This document shows positions 27,968-37,200 of a stretch of 64,000 nt of DNA, one piece after another (position 1 is the stretch's first letter; each line of letters starts with the position of its first letter). The notes under the pieces were generated by a model. The model was not told the DNA's origin. It worked only from the letters and a program-made list of their open reading frames with translations, and did not search any database. The DNA lies in contig NZ_LLWE01000019.1 in assembly GCF_001562055.1 (NCBI RefSeq), positions 62,001 to 126,000 on the forward strand, written 5' to 3'. The position numbers were made by a program, and so were the translations under genes. The DNA comes from Polycladidibacter stylochi (GTDB lineage Bacteria; Pseudomonadota; Alphaproteobacteria; Rhizobiales; Stappiaceae).

Positions 27968-29203
27968 CTATTTAGGGGTCAATAACTCTTCATAGACCGC
28001 AATAGTTTTATCGCACATTTGCTGTTTGGAAAAAGCACCCGTCACGTGCTCACGGGCTCGTTTCACCAATCCTTGCCTCTCTATGGTAGGTAACGCATTC
28101 ACAAGAGCCAGCTTTTGCGCCAAGTCTTCCGCGTTTCCGGCTTCAAAATGCCAACCGGTGCGTAGGCTATCTGTTACCACTGGCGGCACCAACACAGTTT
28201 CCGGCACCGCGCCAATATTGCTCACAATAACCGGCACACCCGCTGCTTGCGCTTCCACGGCAGCGCGACCAAAAGCCTCAGGTTCTGTGGATGCAACAAC
28301 CGAATATTCAGCAAGTGATAGTGCTGCAGGAACATCATGGCAATGCCCTACCAGTTTCACCGCCCCCGTTAAACCATTCGCCGCAATGAGCTGCTCAAGT
28401 TCGGCCTTGTACTCTTCGCGCCCTTGGGTATCGCCGGCAAATACAAAGGTCAGTTGGTTCAGACCGCGCTCTTTAAGAAGCTTAGCCGCCTGAATAATGG
28501 TTTTATGTCCCTTCCAGCCGGTAATGCGGGCAATGGTCAGCACAATATGTTCACCGCCACTCAGCCCCCAAGCTGTACGCAGCTTTTGGCGACGCTCTTC
28601 ACTGACCGCGCTTTCTTGGAAAGCTTGCAGGTCCGAGCCGCGATAAATAACCGTGGTGCGGTTCTGACAACTTGGGTTGCGCTGCCACATCAGGCTCTGG
28701 GTATACTTGGAGTTGGCAATAGCGCAGTCCGCTTTGGTCATCACGCTGTTGTAACGGGCCTTAAACCAGTTGGTTTCCTTATAAATACCATGATAGGTGG
28801 TGACGAAAGGCAACTGACAGCGCTTAGCAGCATAATAGGCTGACCATGCAGGGGCACGTGAGCGAGCATGAATGAGCTGCACATTATAGCGCTCGACCAG
28901 CTTTTGCAGGCGGGCGATATTTTGGTAAATCACCCAGGGCTTTTTTGATTTTACCGGCAGTTCAACATGCGTTGCCCCCATTTGGCACAGCTCTGCCACC
29001 ATGCGCCCACCTTGCGAGACAACCAGCGATCGCCACCCTTTGGCGATAATAGCCTCGGCTACATCTAACGTCGTTCGCTCAGCTCCACCGGTTTGCAAAT
29101 CAGGAATAACTTGCATAATCGTTTGCGTTTGTTCATCGGGCTTTGTCCCTGCCCACGGATCATTTGAATTCATCGTGTCACTTTGCGATACACTATAGGA
29201 CAT
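27968..29203 (-). CDS. Glycosyltransferase family 4 protein
   Basis: The 411-residue protein has the GT-B fold. An N-terminal acceptor domain (VIPDLQTGGAERTTLDVAEAI, LIHARSRAPAWSAYYAAK, TTYHGIYKE) is followed by a C-terminal nucleotide-sugar domain with EAFGRAAVEAQAAGVPVIVSNIGAVPETV, the E-x7-E motif. It resembles glycosyltransferases of lipopolysaccharide core or surface glycan synthesis near infC in rhizobia. The sugar is unknown. It is divergent from the hydrolase gene at 29291. Confidence 0.9.
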   Translation of the reverse strand: MSYSVSQSDTMNSNDPWAGTKPDEQTQTIMQVIPDLQTGGAERTTLDVAEAIIAKGWRSLVVSQGGRMVAELCQMGATHVELPVKSKKPWVIYQNIARLQKLVERYNVQLIHARSRAPAWSAYYAAKRCQLPFVTTYHGIYKETNWFKARYNSVMTKADCAIANSKYTQSLMWQRNPSCQNRTTVIYRGSDLQAFQESAVSEERRQKLRTAWGLSGGEHIVLTIARITGWKGHKTIIQAAKLLKERGLNQLTFVFAGDTQGREEYKAELEQLIAANGLTGAVKLVGHCHDVPAALSLAEYSVVASTEPEAFGRAAVEAQAAGVPVIVSNIGAVPETVLVPPVVTDSLRTGWHFEAGNAEDLAQKLALVNALPTIERQGLVKRAREHVTGAFSKQQMCDKTIAVYEELLTPK

Positions 29204-29290
29204 TGTTACCCTAATGTTTTATCTGGTTCATCTTGGCAGTGCAGCGTGGACAAAACTCTTTGAACTGGCTGCAAGAGTATGGAGTACATA

Positions 29291-30073
29291 ATGGCTGGTG
29301 AAATAACCCAATTTATTGATGTTGGCAAAGGCGAAAGCAGTCGCAAGATCGCCGTGAAACACACAAAACGCGGCGTTCAGGGTGTTTTGTGGCTTTCCGG
29401 TTTTAAATCCGACATGCTCGGCAGCAAAGCAGAAGTGGTGGCCGAATGGGCTGAAGCGCAAAACATTACCTGCACGCGTATGGATTATTCCGGCCATGGC
29501 GAATCAGGCGGCGAGTTCACCGATGGCACCATCAGTGTTTGGCTGGAGGAAGTGCTGGCAGTATTTGACCGGTTCTGTGAGGAGCCGACCGTGGTTATTG
29601 GTTCCTCCATGGGCGGCTGGATGGCACTCTTGCTGGCCAAGATATTGAAAGAACGGCAAGTCTCCAGCAATGGCGTGCTCAATGGCATGTTGCTCATTGC
29701 ACCGGCCCCCGATTTTACCGAGGAGCTGATGTGGAAGCATGAATTTTCCGATGCGGTGAAGCAGCAAATTATGGAAACCGGCTCCTATGAAAAACCCTCG
29801 GACTATGACGAACCTTACATCATTACCAAAGCCCTAATTGAAGATGGCCGCAACAACCTGCTGCTCGGAGATCCGATTGCCACCGATTGCCCATTGATTA
29901 TTTTACAAGGTCAGAAAGACGACGCGGTGCCCTGGCAACATGCCCTACGCATTATCGAAGCTTGTCAGGAAGAAGATGTTATTCTCTCACTGATCAAAGA
30001 TGGCGATCACCGTTTATCCCGCCCGCAAGATTTAGAACTGATGAAGCAGTCTTTAAAGCAGCTTTGTGTCTGA
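29291..30073 (+). CDS. Alpha/beta hydrolase
   Basis: The 260-residue protein has the alpha/beta hydrolase fold with the nucleophile elbow VIGSSMGGWMALLLA (Ser at about 97), an oxyanion-region phrase LSGFKSDMLGSKA, and the C-terminal acid and His in LQGQKDDAVPW and GDHRLSRPQD. The ATG at 29291 has GGAG 7 nt upstream; an ATG four codons earlier is less likely. It resembles serine esterases or carboxylesterases; the substrate is unknown. Divergence from the glycosyltransferase gene is a rhizobial arrangement. Confidence 0.88.
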   Translation: MAGEITQFIDVGKGESSRKIAVKHTKRGVQGVLWLSGFKSDMLGSKAEVVAEWAEAQNITCTRMDYSGHGESGGEFTDGTISVWLEEVLAVFDRFCEEPTVVIGSSMGGWMALLLAKILKERQVSSNGVLNGMLLIAPAPDFTEELMWKHEFSDAVKQQIMETGSYEKPSDYDEPYIITKALIEDGRNNLLLGDPIATDCPLIILQGQKDDAVPWQHALRIIEACQEEDVILSLIKDGDHRLSRPQDLELMKQSLKQLCV

Positions 30074-30112
30074 CAGGGTCTTAACACAACCTATTCATCT
30101 CCAAAAAATGTT

Positions 30113-30132
30113 TTGGCAGGTCCACCTGCCAA
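30113..30132 (+). terminator. Hairpin after the hydrolase gene
   Basis: TTGGCAGG/CCTGCCAA pair perfectly with a TCCA loop, about 40 nt past the stop. The following TTACTTAA is only weakly T-rich. Confidence 0.45.
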
Positions 30133-30291
30133 TTACTTAAGCGGCAAGTATAATTCATGCTGAAAATGCACCTTCCTTTACTGCATTGGCAATTTTATAT
30201 AAGAATTAATCAAGATCCTGTTGTCACAAAAATGTTATAGTTATTCGTCATAGCGAGGCATTCATTTATTTTGCCATTTAACGAGAAAAGC

Positions 30292-31329
30292 ATGAACAGC
30301 ATTCCAACCAAGCCCTGCCTTTCAAACCATAACAAGCGATTGCCATTGCTTGCGGTTGGTTACTGTGCCCTGCTGTTGTTTTTCGCCATATTGGCACCGA
30401 CTGCCCAAGCTCAGAATTTGGCTGCCCTACCACATTCAAAACCGCAGGCGGGCAGCTATTCGGTAAGTGGTGAATTACCGCCTCATTTATACCAACGCCC
30501 CTTATCTCCTGCCAAACAACTGTTTGGCCACAAGCTCACCCCGGCGGATATGAAAGCCCGTGCCTTTGGCAGTTATGCACGTGGCTGTCTTGCTGGTGGG
30601 CAGGCCCTGCCTGTTGATGGCCCGCATTGGCAAGTGATGCGCCTGTCACGCCATCGCAATTATGGACACCCCGAGTTAATCGCTTTTTTAAACAGATTGG
30701 CAAAAGACGCCCCGGCCCTTGGCTGGAACGGCCTGTTGGTGGGCGATATGGCACAGCCACGCGGTGGCCCTATGCTCACCGGTCATGCCAGCCACCAAAT
30801 TGGGCTTGATGTAGACATCTGGCTCAAACCCATGCCCAAACAGCGATACAATATGCAGCAACGCGAGAGCGTTAGCGCAATTTCCATGCTGAAAGGCCCG
30901 TTGAATGTTGCGGGCGCAGATCGAACCGTTAACCGCAAGCGCTGGACTGATGCCCATGCAAGGCTCATTCGCCGCGCGGCACAGGACCCGAAAGTAGCGC
31001 GTATTTTCGTTAATCCGGTGATCAAGAAAGCATTATGCGAGTTTGAAACCGGAGATCGCCACTGGTTGCGAAAAGTGCGCCCTTGGTGGGGGCACCACTA
31101 CCATTTCCATGTGCGCATGAGTTGCCCCAAAGACAGTCGTGGCTGTGTGAACCAAGCCCCGCCACCCTTAGGCGACGGCTGCGGCACGGAACTCACAAAC
31201 TGGTTATCCGATGCCAAATGGGTGCCCAAAAAGCCAAAACCGGGTGTAAAACCCAAGCCCCGCAAACCCAAGCCGCCCATGCAATTAGACCAATTGCCGA
31301 AGGTTTGTGCGCAGATTCTGGCGCGCTAG
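30292..31329 (+). CDS. mepA: Penicillin-insensitive murein endopeptidase MepA
   Basis: MepA cleaves D-alanyl-meso-diaminopimelyl cross-links in the periplasm. The 345-residue precursor has a signal peptide ending near PTAQAQ. Zinc ligands are visible in TGHASHQIGLDVDIW (H and D) and WGHHYHFHVRM (H). Cysteines in SYARGCLAGG, LCEFETGDRH and MSCPKDSRGC match the disulfides of the family. The C-terminus has a Pro/Lys-rich linker (KPKPGVKPKPRKPKPP). The ATG at 30292 was chosen because it starts the signal peptide; a TTG 21 nt earlier is possible. Confidence 0.94.
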   Translation: MNSIPTKPCLSNHNKRLPLLAVGYCALLLFFAILAPTAQAQNLAALPHSKPQAGSYSVSGELPPHLYQRPLSPAKQLFGHKLTPADMKARAFGSYARGCLAGGQALPVDGPHWQVMRLSRHRNYGHPELIAFLNRLAKDAPALGWNGLLVGDMAQPRGGPMLTGHASHQIGLDVDIWLKPMPKQRYNMQQRESVSAISMLKGPLNVAGADRTVNRKRWTDAHARLIRRAAQDPKVARIFVNPVIKKALCEFETGDRHWLRKVRPWWGHHYHFHVRMSCPKDSRGCVNQAPPPLGDGCGTELTNWLSDAKWVPKKPKPGVKPKPRKPKPPMQLDQLPKVCAQILAR

Positions 31330-31361
31330 TGGTATACTTGTATAGCTTATAGCCATGGGAT

Positions 31362-31393
31362 AGAATTCACCAAATTATTATTTGGTGAATTCT
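31362..31393 (+). promoter_or_regulatory. Perfect 14-bp hairpin abutting a start codon
   Basis: AGAATTCACCAAAT and ATTTGGTGAATTCT form a 14-bp perfect stem with a TATT loop. The stem ends one base before the ATG at 31395 and its 3' arm contains GGTGA, the only ribosome-binding-like sequence. It could sequester translation start. As DNA it is also a possible operator, or a terminator of mepA without T-tract. Confidence 0.55.
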
Positions 31394-31394
31394 C

Positions 31395-32579
31395 ATGTTA
31401 CTACTATTCAGATTACTTGGGTTTGTATGTTTTACACTTACTCTCGGCACTTATGCTCTTAGCAACACTCTACGGTTAACAGCGGGTCAAAAATGGCTTG
31501 TGGCCGAAAGCCTATCCAGTTTAACTGCCGCTAAACTTGCGACGAGTAAATTTAATAACCATCAAGACCCTATCGCCATTGTACGCTCCCAGAACGGCTG
31601 GTATGCAATTGTTTTTGGGCCCTTAAAAGCAACCGATCTCGAAACAGCCAAGAAACAGATTAGCAGTAATCTGCCCGATGATGTTTTTATAACTGATGGC
31701 CGTGGGTTTTCGCAGCTTTTATGGCAACCGCAGCCAATCGTTAGGCTAGAGTTGGATGACATGAAAATTCATCTTGGCTCTTTGTCCACACACAAGGGAG
31801 ATTACCAAATCAGTGCACTGAGAAGCTGTCAAAAGGCCGGCTGCACACTTGATGATTTTAACCCGATTTTCTTTCGCGTCACTCTCAATAAAAGCGGCAA
31901 AACCCTATTCGATAAAAAGATACCCGTTGAATACCCGAGTAAATACGGACAGTTAGTCGAATTGGTCTGGCTAGACAATTCCAGCCCCCATCCGCAAATC
32001 ATAACAAAAAGCTATAGTGGCGGGGCGCATTGCTGCTCACTTCACACCGTTCACACCTACCAAAACAACAAGTGGCACACCATCGATGCAGGTGCACTTG
32101 ATGGGTTTGAGGGGTATTCATACGTTGATTTAGATGGTGACCATGAGCTTGAGATTGTCAGTCGGGATAACAGTTTTCTTTATCAATATGCCTCCTATGC
32201 CGGCAGTTATGCCCCACTAAAACTAGAAAAACTCAAAGGCATTGAGCTTATCGACCAAAAATATAATCCAGCGCTGAAAGAGGCTTATAAAACAGGGCTA
32301 AAACAACTGGAAGAATACATGCAAGAAAAGCCGGACCTTTGGCAAGAACCGGGGTATTTAGCTGCATGGGTGGCCTATAAAAGTATACTCGGAACAGGGG
32401 CAAAAGCTTTAAAAACTGCCTCCGAGAAGTATGTCGCTATTGATGGTTTCGGCGTGCATGTCTGCGATAGTTTTGCAAGCAAAGACCAGTGCCCAGATGA
32501 AAAAGGCGTTACACTTCCATTTGCAGCCGGATTGATGTTACATCTTAGCCAGCAGGGCTACATCCAACTACCGCACTAA
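31395..32579 (+). CDS. Exported hypothetical protein with SPOR-like and FG-GAP-like parts
   Basis: A 394-residue protein with a signal segment at about 1-24. Residues ~30-100 (WLVAESLSSLTAAKLATSKF, GWYAIVFGPLKATDLETAKKQI, FITDGRGFSQLLWQP) look like a SPOR-type domain. The middle contains paired cysteines (SCQKAGCTLDD, GGAHCCSLHTVHTYQ) and a Ca-binding-like turn YVDLDGDHELEIVSRD as in FG-GAP repeats. The C-terminus is helical. I recognise no named family; a periplasmic role is inferred. Translation may be gated by the hairpin just upstream. Confidence 0.65.
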   Translation: MLLLFRLLGFVCFTLTLGTYALSNTLRLTAGQKWLVAESLSSLTAAKLATSKFNNHQDPIAIVRSQNGWYAIVFGPLKATDLETAKKQISSNLPDDVFITDGRGFSQLLWQPQPIVRLELDDMKIHLGSLSTHKGDYQISALRSCQKAGCTLDDFNPIFFRVTLNKSGKTLFDKKIPVEYPSKYGQLVELVWLDNSSPHPQIITKSYSGGAHCCSLHTVHTYQNNKWHTIDAGALDGFEGYSYVDLDGDHELEIVSRDNSFLYQYASYAGSYAPLKLEKLKGIELIDQKYNPALKEAYKTGLKQLEEYMQEKPDLWQEPGYLAAWVAYKSILGTGAKALKTASEKYVAIDGFGVHVCDSFASKDQCPDEKGVTLPFAAGLMLHLSQQGYIQLPH

Positions 32580-32647
32580 ACAGATTATCTTCTCAGAACA
32601 CTATAGTGCGTCTATACATTGTTTTTAATTTAAATTTGAGAAACCAT

Positions 32648-32860
32648 ATGTCACCAGAAGAATTTAAAGTTGCTCGTAAACAGCTAGGTCTCAAACAGGC
32701 CGAGCTTGCACACATATTGGGGGTCAGCATTATCACCGTCCAGCGCTCGGAAATTCCAGCGGAAAAGAAATCTTCCTCAAAACCCCATGCAACTATGGTG
32801 CGGGCCATGAACTGGTTTCTTTCGGGCTTTCGGCCACCTGAATGGCCAGAGGGGAAATGA
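32648..32860 (+). CDS. Small helix-turn-helix regulator
   Basis: A 70-residue DNA-binding protein of the Xre class. The motif LGLKQAELAHILGVSIITVQRSE is a clear helix-turn-helix, and MSPEEFKVARKQ is a typical start. Such small proteins are frequent in phages and in mobile regions. The ATG at 32648 has GAG at 10 nt; the frame is open upstream but has no better start. It lies 25 nt before an AT-rich membrane-protein gene, which it may regulate. Confidence 0.75.
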   Translation: MSPEEFKVARKQLGLKQAELAHILGVSIITVQRSEIPAEKKSSSKPHATMVRAMNWFLSGFRPPEWPEGK

Positions 32861-32885
32861 GAATTAGAGTATTTTCGAGGTTTCA

Positions 32886-33995
32886 ATGGCAAAATTTTTA
32901 AAAATTAGTGACGATATAGAACTGAACAATCCGATTGAGTTCTGGGGTAGCTTTTTTAATGATGAAGGGCACTCAAAACAAACAAATAGTATTAAAGATT
33001 ATGAGGAATTACTTGAAAGATTAGCGCATCAAAGTAAACACATCACGCTTATTGGAAGAGGAGAAATAAAGCACTCAAATATATACAATACAATATTTAA
33101 TAAAATAGTTTTAATCTGTGAAAATAACAAGCTTCCTTATTTTAATAAAAACAAATTATTGACAATTAAGTATACAAATTATTTTTCGCTACTAGGGTTC
33201 GCAGCCCTAACCTGTGTAATATCAAAGTTTGAGCCAGATTTTTCACTTTCAGTTCTAGGTAAGGACCAAGAGTTTGATATTGCATACATGCAGTATTATG
33301 TTTTTATAAATAGCAACCTAAATAAATCTTATCTTTCAGTAGAAATTAAAAAACAAGCCGATATCCTTAAGAAGGATATACAAGAGAAGGAGAAAGCTAA
33401 TACCGAAGATTTTGAGTTATTAGCAAAACAAAAAACACAAGAAGCTATCGGCAATATCAAAGAATCAGCACAAGCGAAACTCAATGAGTTTGCAGAGTCA
33501 TTTAAATTAAACAGTGCCCGATCTAACTGGACTAAAAAATACAACGGACATAAGTGTAGTTTGATTTGTAGCGGTATATTCTGCCTCTTTTTATTTACCA
33601 TACCAATATTCGCAACAATAATACTGCATAAAGAAATAATAGATTATGTTGCGCAAGTGAGCATTAGCTTTGCAAGTGCCCTACCAAAAGAAACAACCAA
33701 TTCACTTGGCGTTGAAATAATACGTCAATTTGGCAAGTTACTTTTTATATCGATACCAATTGTAATTTATTTTTGGCTTTGCCGCCTCACTGTTCGGTTT
33801 TGTTTACGATCTTTAATGTTAATGGACGATGCTAACCAGAGAAGAGTTATTCTTGACACCTACTTGCAACTAATAGGTGACAATGTTTCCCAAACAGAGG
33901 ATCGAGAACTATTATTACGAGCACTTTTTGCTCCTTTACCTGGACATAGTGATGCCAAGATAGATTTACCTATCCCACAACAAATTAGAAACTAA
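32886..33995 (+). CDS. AT-rich membrane protein, DUF6161-like
   Basis: The 369-residue protein has an N-terminal region of unknown fold, a coiled coil (about 155-210), two membrane helices (about 225-248 and 290-312) and a C-terminal cytoplasmic tail. The tail DANQRRVILDTYLQLI ... RELLLRALFAPLPG matches the DUF6161 C-terminal pattern as I remember it; no database was consulted. GAGG lies 5 nt before the ATG. Base composition and codon use are much more AT-rich than in the neighbours, which points to horizontal acquisition. The function is unknown. Confidence 0.7.
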   Translation: MAKFLKISDDIELNNPIEFWGSFFNDEGHSKQTNSIKDYEELLERLAHQSKHITLIGRGEIKHSNIYNTIFNKIVLICENNKLPYFNKNKLLTIKYTNYFSLLGFAALTCVISKFEPDFSLSVLGKDQEFDIAYMQYYVFINSNLNKSYLSVEIKKQADILKKDIQEKEKANTEDFELLAKQKTQEAIGNIKESAQAKLNEFAESFKLNSARSNWTKKYNGHKCSLICSGIFCLFLFTIPIFATIILHKEIIDYVAQVSISFASALPKETTNSLGVEIIRQFGKLLFISIPIVIYFWLCRLTVRFCLRSLMLMDDANQRRVILDTYLQLIGDNVSQTEDRELLLRALFAPLPGHSDAKIDLPIPQQIRN

Positions 33996-34093
33996 TATCT
34001 ACGCCTTAGAAAGCTACCAATTGGCTAGGCCCATACAAGCTGCAGAGTGTAAACTGCGAGCACCTAATATTATTTTTAGCCTGTGAGTAGCAG

Positions 34094-34642
34094 ATGAATT
34101 TAGCAAGCCTGCAGTTTGCCAAAGCGCCTTTAGGGCGCATCATAGTCGTGGTACTAGCGCTTTTGGTTGTTGGGAGCTGCAAGCCCCGCGGTGAGCCTGG
34201 TATTTTAACACCGCCAATTCGTATTGGTAAAATGCTTAGCTCTAGCAGCATGTATTTGCGCGGCAAGCAAATAGACGAGGTTAAAGTCCAAGCGGTTTAT
34301 CAAACACAGCGTGGCTACGGCGTACTTGTTTCGCTCACCACTGTTGACTATCCGTTAACCTACAGCAAAACCATCACCTCTAAAAACCAGCGGGCTAGTT
34401 TTACAGAGCTATGGCATGCCCAAAGCGGCGTTGGCCCCTACTCCTACACAGTCGTCGGCTTTATCGGGCTCTCGCAAGCCAAGTTTAATGAGGCCGCCAA
34501 AATCGGCCTACCTCTCTATATCGAAGGCGTTTACAACAATAAAACTTATGGCAACCAAACCCATGGTTCGGTTTACGGCGTTGTTCCCAAGCAAGCCTTT
34601 CGCGAGGTATTGGCCTTACAAGCCAAAGGTTACAATTATTAA
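34094..34642 (+). CDS. Hypothetical lipoprotein
   Basis: The 182-residue protein has a membrane segment followed by a possible lipobox (VLALLVVGSCKP, Cys at about 29). The mature part (about 30-182) is rich in beta-like segments, for example KVQAVYQTQRGYGVLVSLTTVDYPLTYS and GPYSYTVVGFIGLSQAKF. I recognise no family. It is separated from the previous AT-rich gene by about 100 nt and ends just before a strong terminator. Confidence 0.6.
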   Translation: MNLASLQFAKAPLGRIIVVVLALLVVGSCKPRGEPGILTPPIRIGKMLSSSSMYLRGKQIDEVKVQAVYQTQRGYGVLVSLTTVDYPLTYSKTITSKNQRASFTELWHAQSGVGPYSYTVVGFIGLSQAKFNEAAKIGLPLYIEGVYNNKTYGNQTHGSVYGVVPKQAFREVLALQAKGYNY

Positions 34643-34657
34643 AATTATTTAGCATTA

Positions 34658-34691
34658 AAAAAGCGCTGGTGCCCAAACACCAGCGCTTTTT
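34658..34691. terminator. Bidirectional terminator between lipoprotein and pheT
   Basis: A perfect 14-bp stem AAAAAGCGCTGGTG/CACCAGCGCTTTTT with a 6-nt loop has A and T runs on either side. It serves the two convergent genes. Confidence 0.9.
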
Positions 34692-34740
34692 ATTTGTCTT
34701 GTATGCGGCCCTTTCAGCAAGGGCCACAAAGCTTATTTCA

Positions 34741-37161
34741 TCAACCGCGCAGGGTGCCGCCAGTCGCTTTGGCAACAGATTTGACAATCTTGTCGCTTAC
34801 CGCCTCGATATCCTCATCACTCAAGGTTTTCTTTATCGGTTGCAGCATGACGTCAATGGCGAGCGATCGCTGGCCTTCCGGCACGCCCTGTCCCTCATAA
34901 ATATCGAAGAGGTTGACGCCGGCAATCAGAGCCTTATCAGCACCTTTGGCCGCCTTAAGAAGTTTTTCTGCTGGGACATCCGCATCTACCAAGAATGCAA
35001 AGTCACGGCGTACCGGCATCAGGTTGGTGGTACTCATCGCGCCCTTGGAGCGGGTTGCTTTTTTCTTTGGTGCTGGCGGGGCATCGACAAACACTTCAAA
35101 GGCAACAATCGGGCCTTCAATGTCGAGCTGCTCCAGCACTTTGGGGTGAATTTCACCAAAATATGCCAATGTGTTTTTCGGGCCCAACTTCAGCGCACCT
35201 GAACGGCCGGGGTGATAGTAGCTCGGTGCATCGGTGAACACCATCAAGCGGTCCGCTGGTGTGCCAATAGCAGCCAATACAGCTTCTGCGTCGGCCTTTG
35301 CATCAAACACATCCACATCCGCTGCATTGCCCTGCCAATGGCGGGCCGCACCGGTGAGTTTGGCTGTGCCACGACGCAAACCAGCGGCGACCATTTTCTG
35401 GCCCTTTTCGCTGTCATTGGCGAATGTCTGGCCCACTTCAAACAGCGCCACATCGGCAAAGCCACGGTCGGCATTACGTTGGCTGGCGGACATCAAGCCC
35501 GGCAGGAGTGATGGCCGCATCTCGGACATATCAGAGGAAATCGGGTTGGCGAGCGACAGGTCCGCCCCGCCACCACCGAAGATTTCCGCTTGGTCCTTGG
35601 CAATGAACGACCATGTGACCGCTTCCAGCATACCGCGGGTAGCCAGTGCGCGGCGGGCCTTGCCACGGCGGATCTGGCCCAAGGTCAGTACTTTTTCACT
35701 TACCGGATGAATGCGTGGCAGTGCCTCGGACTTGAGCTTATCAAGACCGACAATGCGCACCACTTCTTCCACCAGATCGGCTTTGCCATGCACATCAGGG
35801 CGCCAGCTTGGCGTTGCCACTTTAACAACGGCCCCATTACCGGAAACCCAGAAGCCAAGCAGTGTCAGGGTCGCTTTGATTTCAGCTTCAGAAACATCAA
35901 GGCCGGTGAGACGCTTCACTTCTGCAAGCGGGAAATCGATGATGTGCTCTGGCTGTGGCACTTCACCGGCAATACGTGCATTTGTCGGCTCACCGCCACA
36001 CATGTCCAACACCATCTGCGTGGCCACATCCAGCCCTTCAGCAAGGTATGCAGGGTCAACACCGCGCTCGAAGCGGTAGCGGGCATCAGAGTTTACCCCG
36101 AGTTTGCGGCCAGTGCGCGCAACCATTAACGGATCCCATAACGCGGCCTCGATGATCACATTTGTCGTCTCATCCGAACAACCAGAGGCTTCACCACCCA
36201 GCATGCCTGCTAGGGATTCAACCCCGTTATCATCGCGGATAACCAGCATCCCAGCTTCGATCTGGTATGTTTTGTCGTCCAGCCCCTTGAACTCGACAGC
36301 TTCACCCTGATGATGGGTCACCACCAAATCACCGGCAACCTTGTCTGCATCAAACACGTGCAGCGGGCGGCCCTGATCAAAGGTCATGTAGTTGGTGATA
36401 TCAACGAGGATGTTGATCGGGCGCAGGCCAATAGATGTGAGCCGATCTTGCAGCCACTTCGGCGATGGACCGTTTTTGACATTACGCACAAGGCGGTAGC
36501 CAAATGCCGGGCAATCCTGCGGCTTATCGCCAAGCTCAAGTTTCACTTCAAACGGCAATTCACCTTGAGCGGCAATTTGCGGGCGGTCTTTGGCTTTGAG
36601 CGTACCAAGGCCAGCTGCTGCCAGATCACGGGCAATACCGTGGATAGAGGCACAGTCCGGGCGGTTCGGCGTCAGGCCAATTTCGATAACCGGATCGTCC
36701 AGACCGGCATATTCCACAAAGGGCACACCAATCGGTGCATCTTCCGGCAGATCAATGATGCCATCATGATCGTCAGAAAGCTGCAATTCGCTTTCCGAAG
36801 CCATCATGCCATAGCTTTCTACATCGCGGATTTTGCCAATTGCCAGTGTAATGTCCAAACCCGGGACATAATCGCCTGGTTTACCCAACACACCTTTCAG
36901 GCCTTTACGGGCATTTGGCGCACCACAAACAACTTGCAGCGGCTCGCCTTCACCGGTGTCCACCTTCAGCACCTGCAGGCGGTCTGCATTCGGGTGGGGT
37001 TGGGCATCAAGCACATGAACGATTTTGAAAACGCCCAGTGTGTCGGCAGGGTTGTTAACCTCTTCAACCTCAAGGCCGATCATGGTCAGCTTTTCGAGGA
37101 TTTCATCAAGGCTGGCTGTGGTTTCCAAATGGTCTTTCAGCCAGGAGAGAGTGAATTTCAT
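34741..37161 (-). CDS. pheT: Phenylalanyl-tRNA synthetase beta subunit
   Basis: PheT pairs with PheS to charge tRNA-Phe. The 806-residue protein has the N-terminal tRNA-binding (EMAP-like) domain (about 40-150, DAQPHPNADRLQVLKVDTGE), B3/4 editing domain, B5 domain and a C-terminal FDX-ACB domain (PVRRDFAFLVDADVPAEKLLKAAKGA). NRPDCASIHGIARDLA and FRFERGVD-like RYRFERGVDPAYLAEGLD are family signatures. Full length. pheS lies 39 nt upstream on the same strand. Confidence 0.97.
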   Translation of the reverse strand: MKFTLSWLKDHLETTASLDEILEKLTMIGLEVEEVNNPADTLGVFKIVHVLDAQPHPNADRLQVLKVDTGEGEPLQVVCGAPNARKGLKGVLGKPGDYVPGLDITLAIGKIRDVESYGMMASESELQLSDDHDGIIDLPEDAPIGVPFVEYAGLDDPVIEIGLTPNRPDCASIHGIARDLAAAGLGTLKAKDRPQIAAQGELPFEVKLELGDKPQDCPAFGYRLVRNVKNGPSPKWLQDRLTSIGLRPINILVDITNYMTFDQGRPLHVFDADKVAGDLVVTHHQGEAVEFKGLDDKTYQIEAGMLVIRDDNGVESLAGMLGGEASGCSDETTNVIIEAALWDPLMVARTGRKLGVNSDARYRFERGVDPAYLAEGLDVATQMVLDMCGGEPTNARIAGEVPQPEHIIDFPLAEVKRLTGLDVSEAEIKATLTLLGFWVSGNGAVVKVATPSWRPDVHGKADLVEEVVRIVGLDKLKSEALPRIHPVSEKVLTLGQIRRGKARRALATRGMLEAVTWSFIAKDQAEIFGGGGADLSLANPISSDMSEMRPSLLPGLMSASQRNADRGFADVALFEVGQTFANDSEKGQKMVAAGLRRGTAKLTGAARHWQGNAADVDVFDAKADAEAVLAAIGTPADRLMVFTDAPSYYHPGRSGALKLGPKNTLAYFGEIHPKVLEQLDIEGPIVAFEVFVDAPPAPKKKATRSKGAMSTTNLMPVRRDFAFLVDADVPAEKLLKAAKGADKALIAGVNLFDIYEGQGVPEGQRSLAIDVMLQPIKKTLSDEDIEAVSDKIVKSVAKATGGTLRG

Positions 37162-37200
37162 TGCGCTTCTCTTTTAAAAATCTGTTTGCTTCAAGACCAC

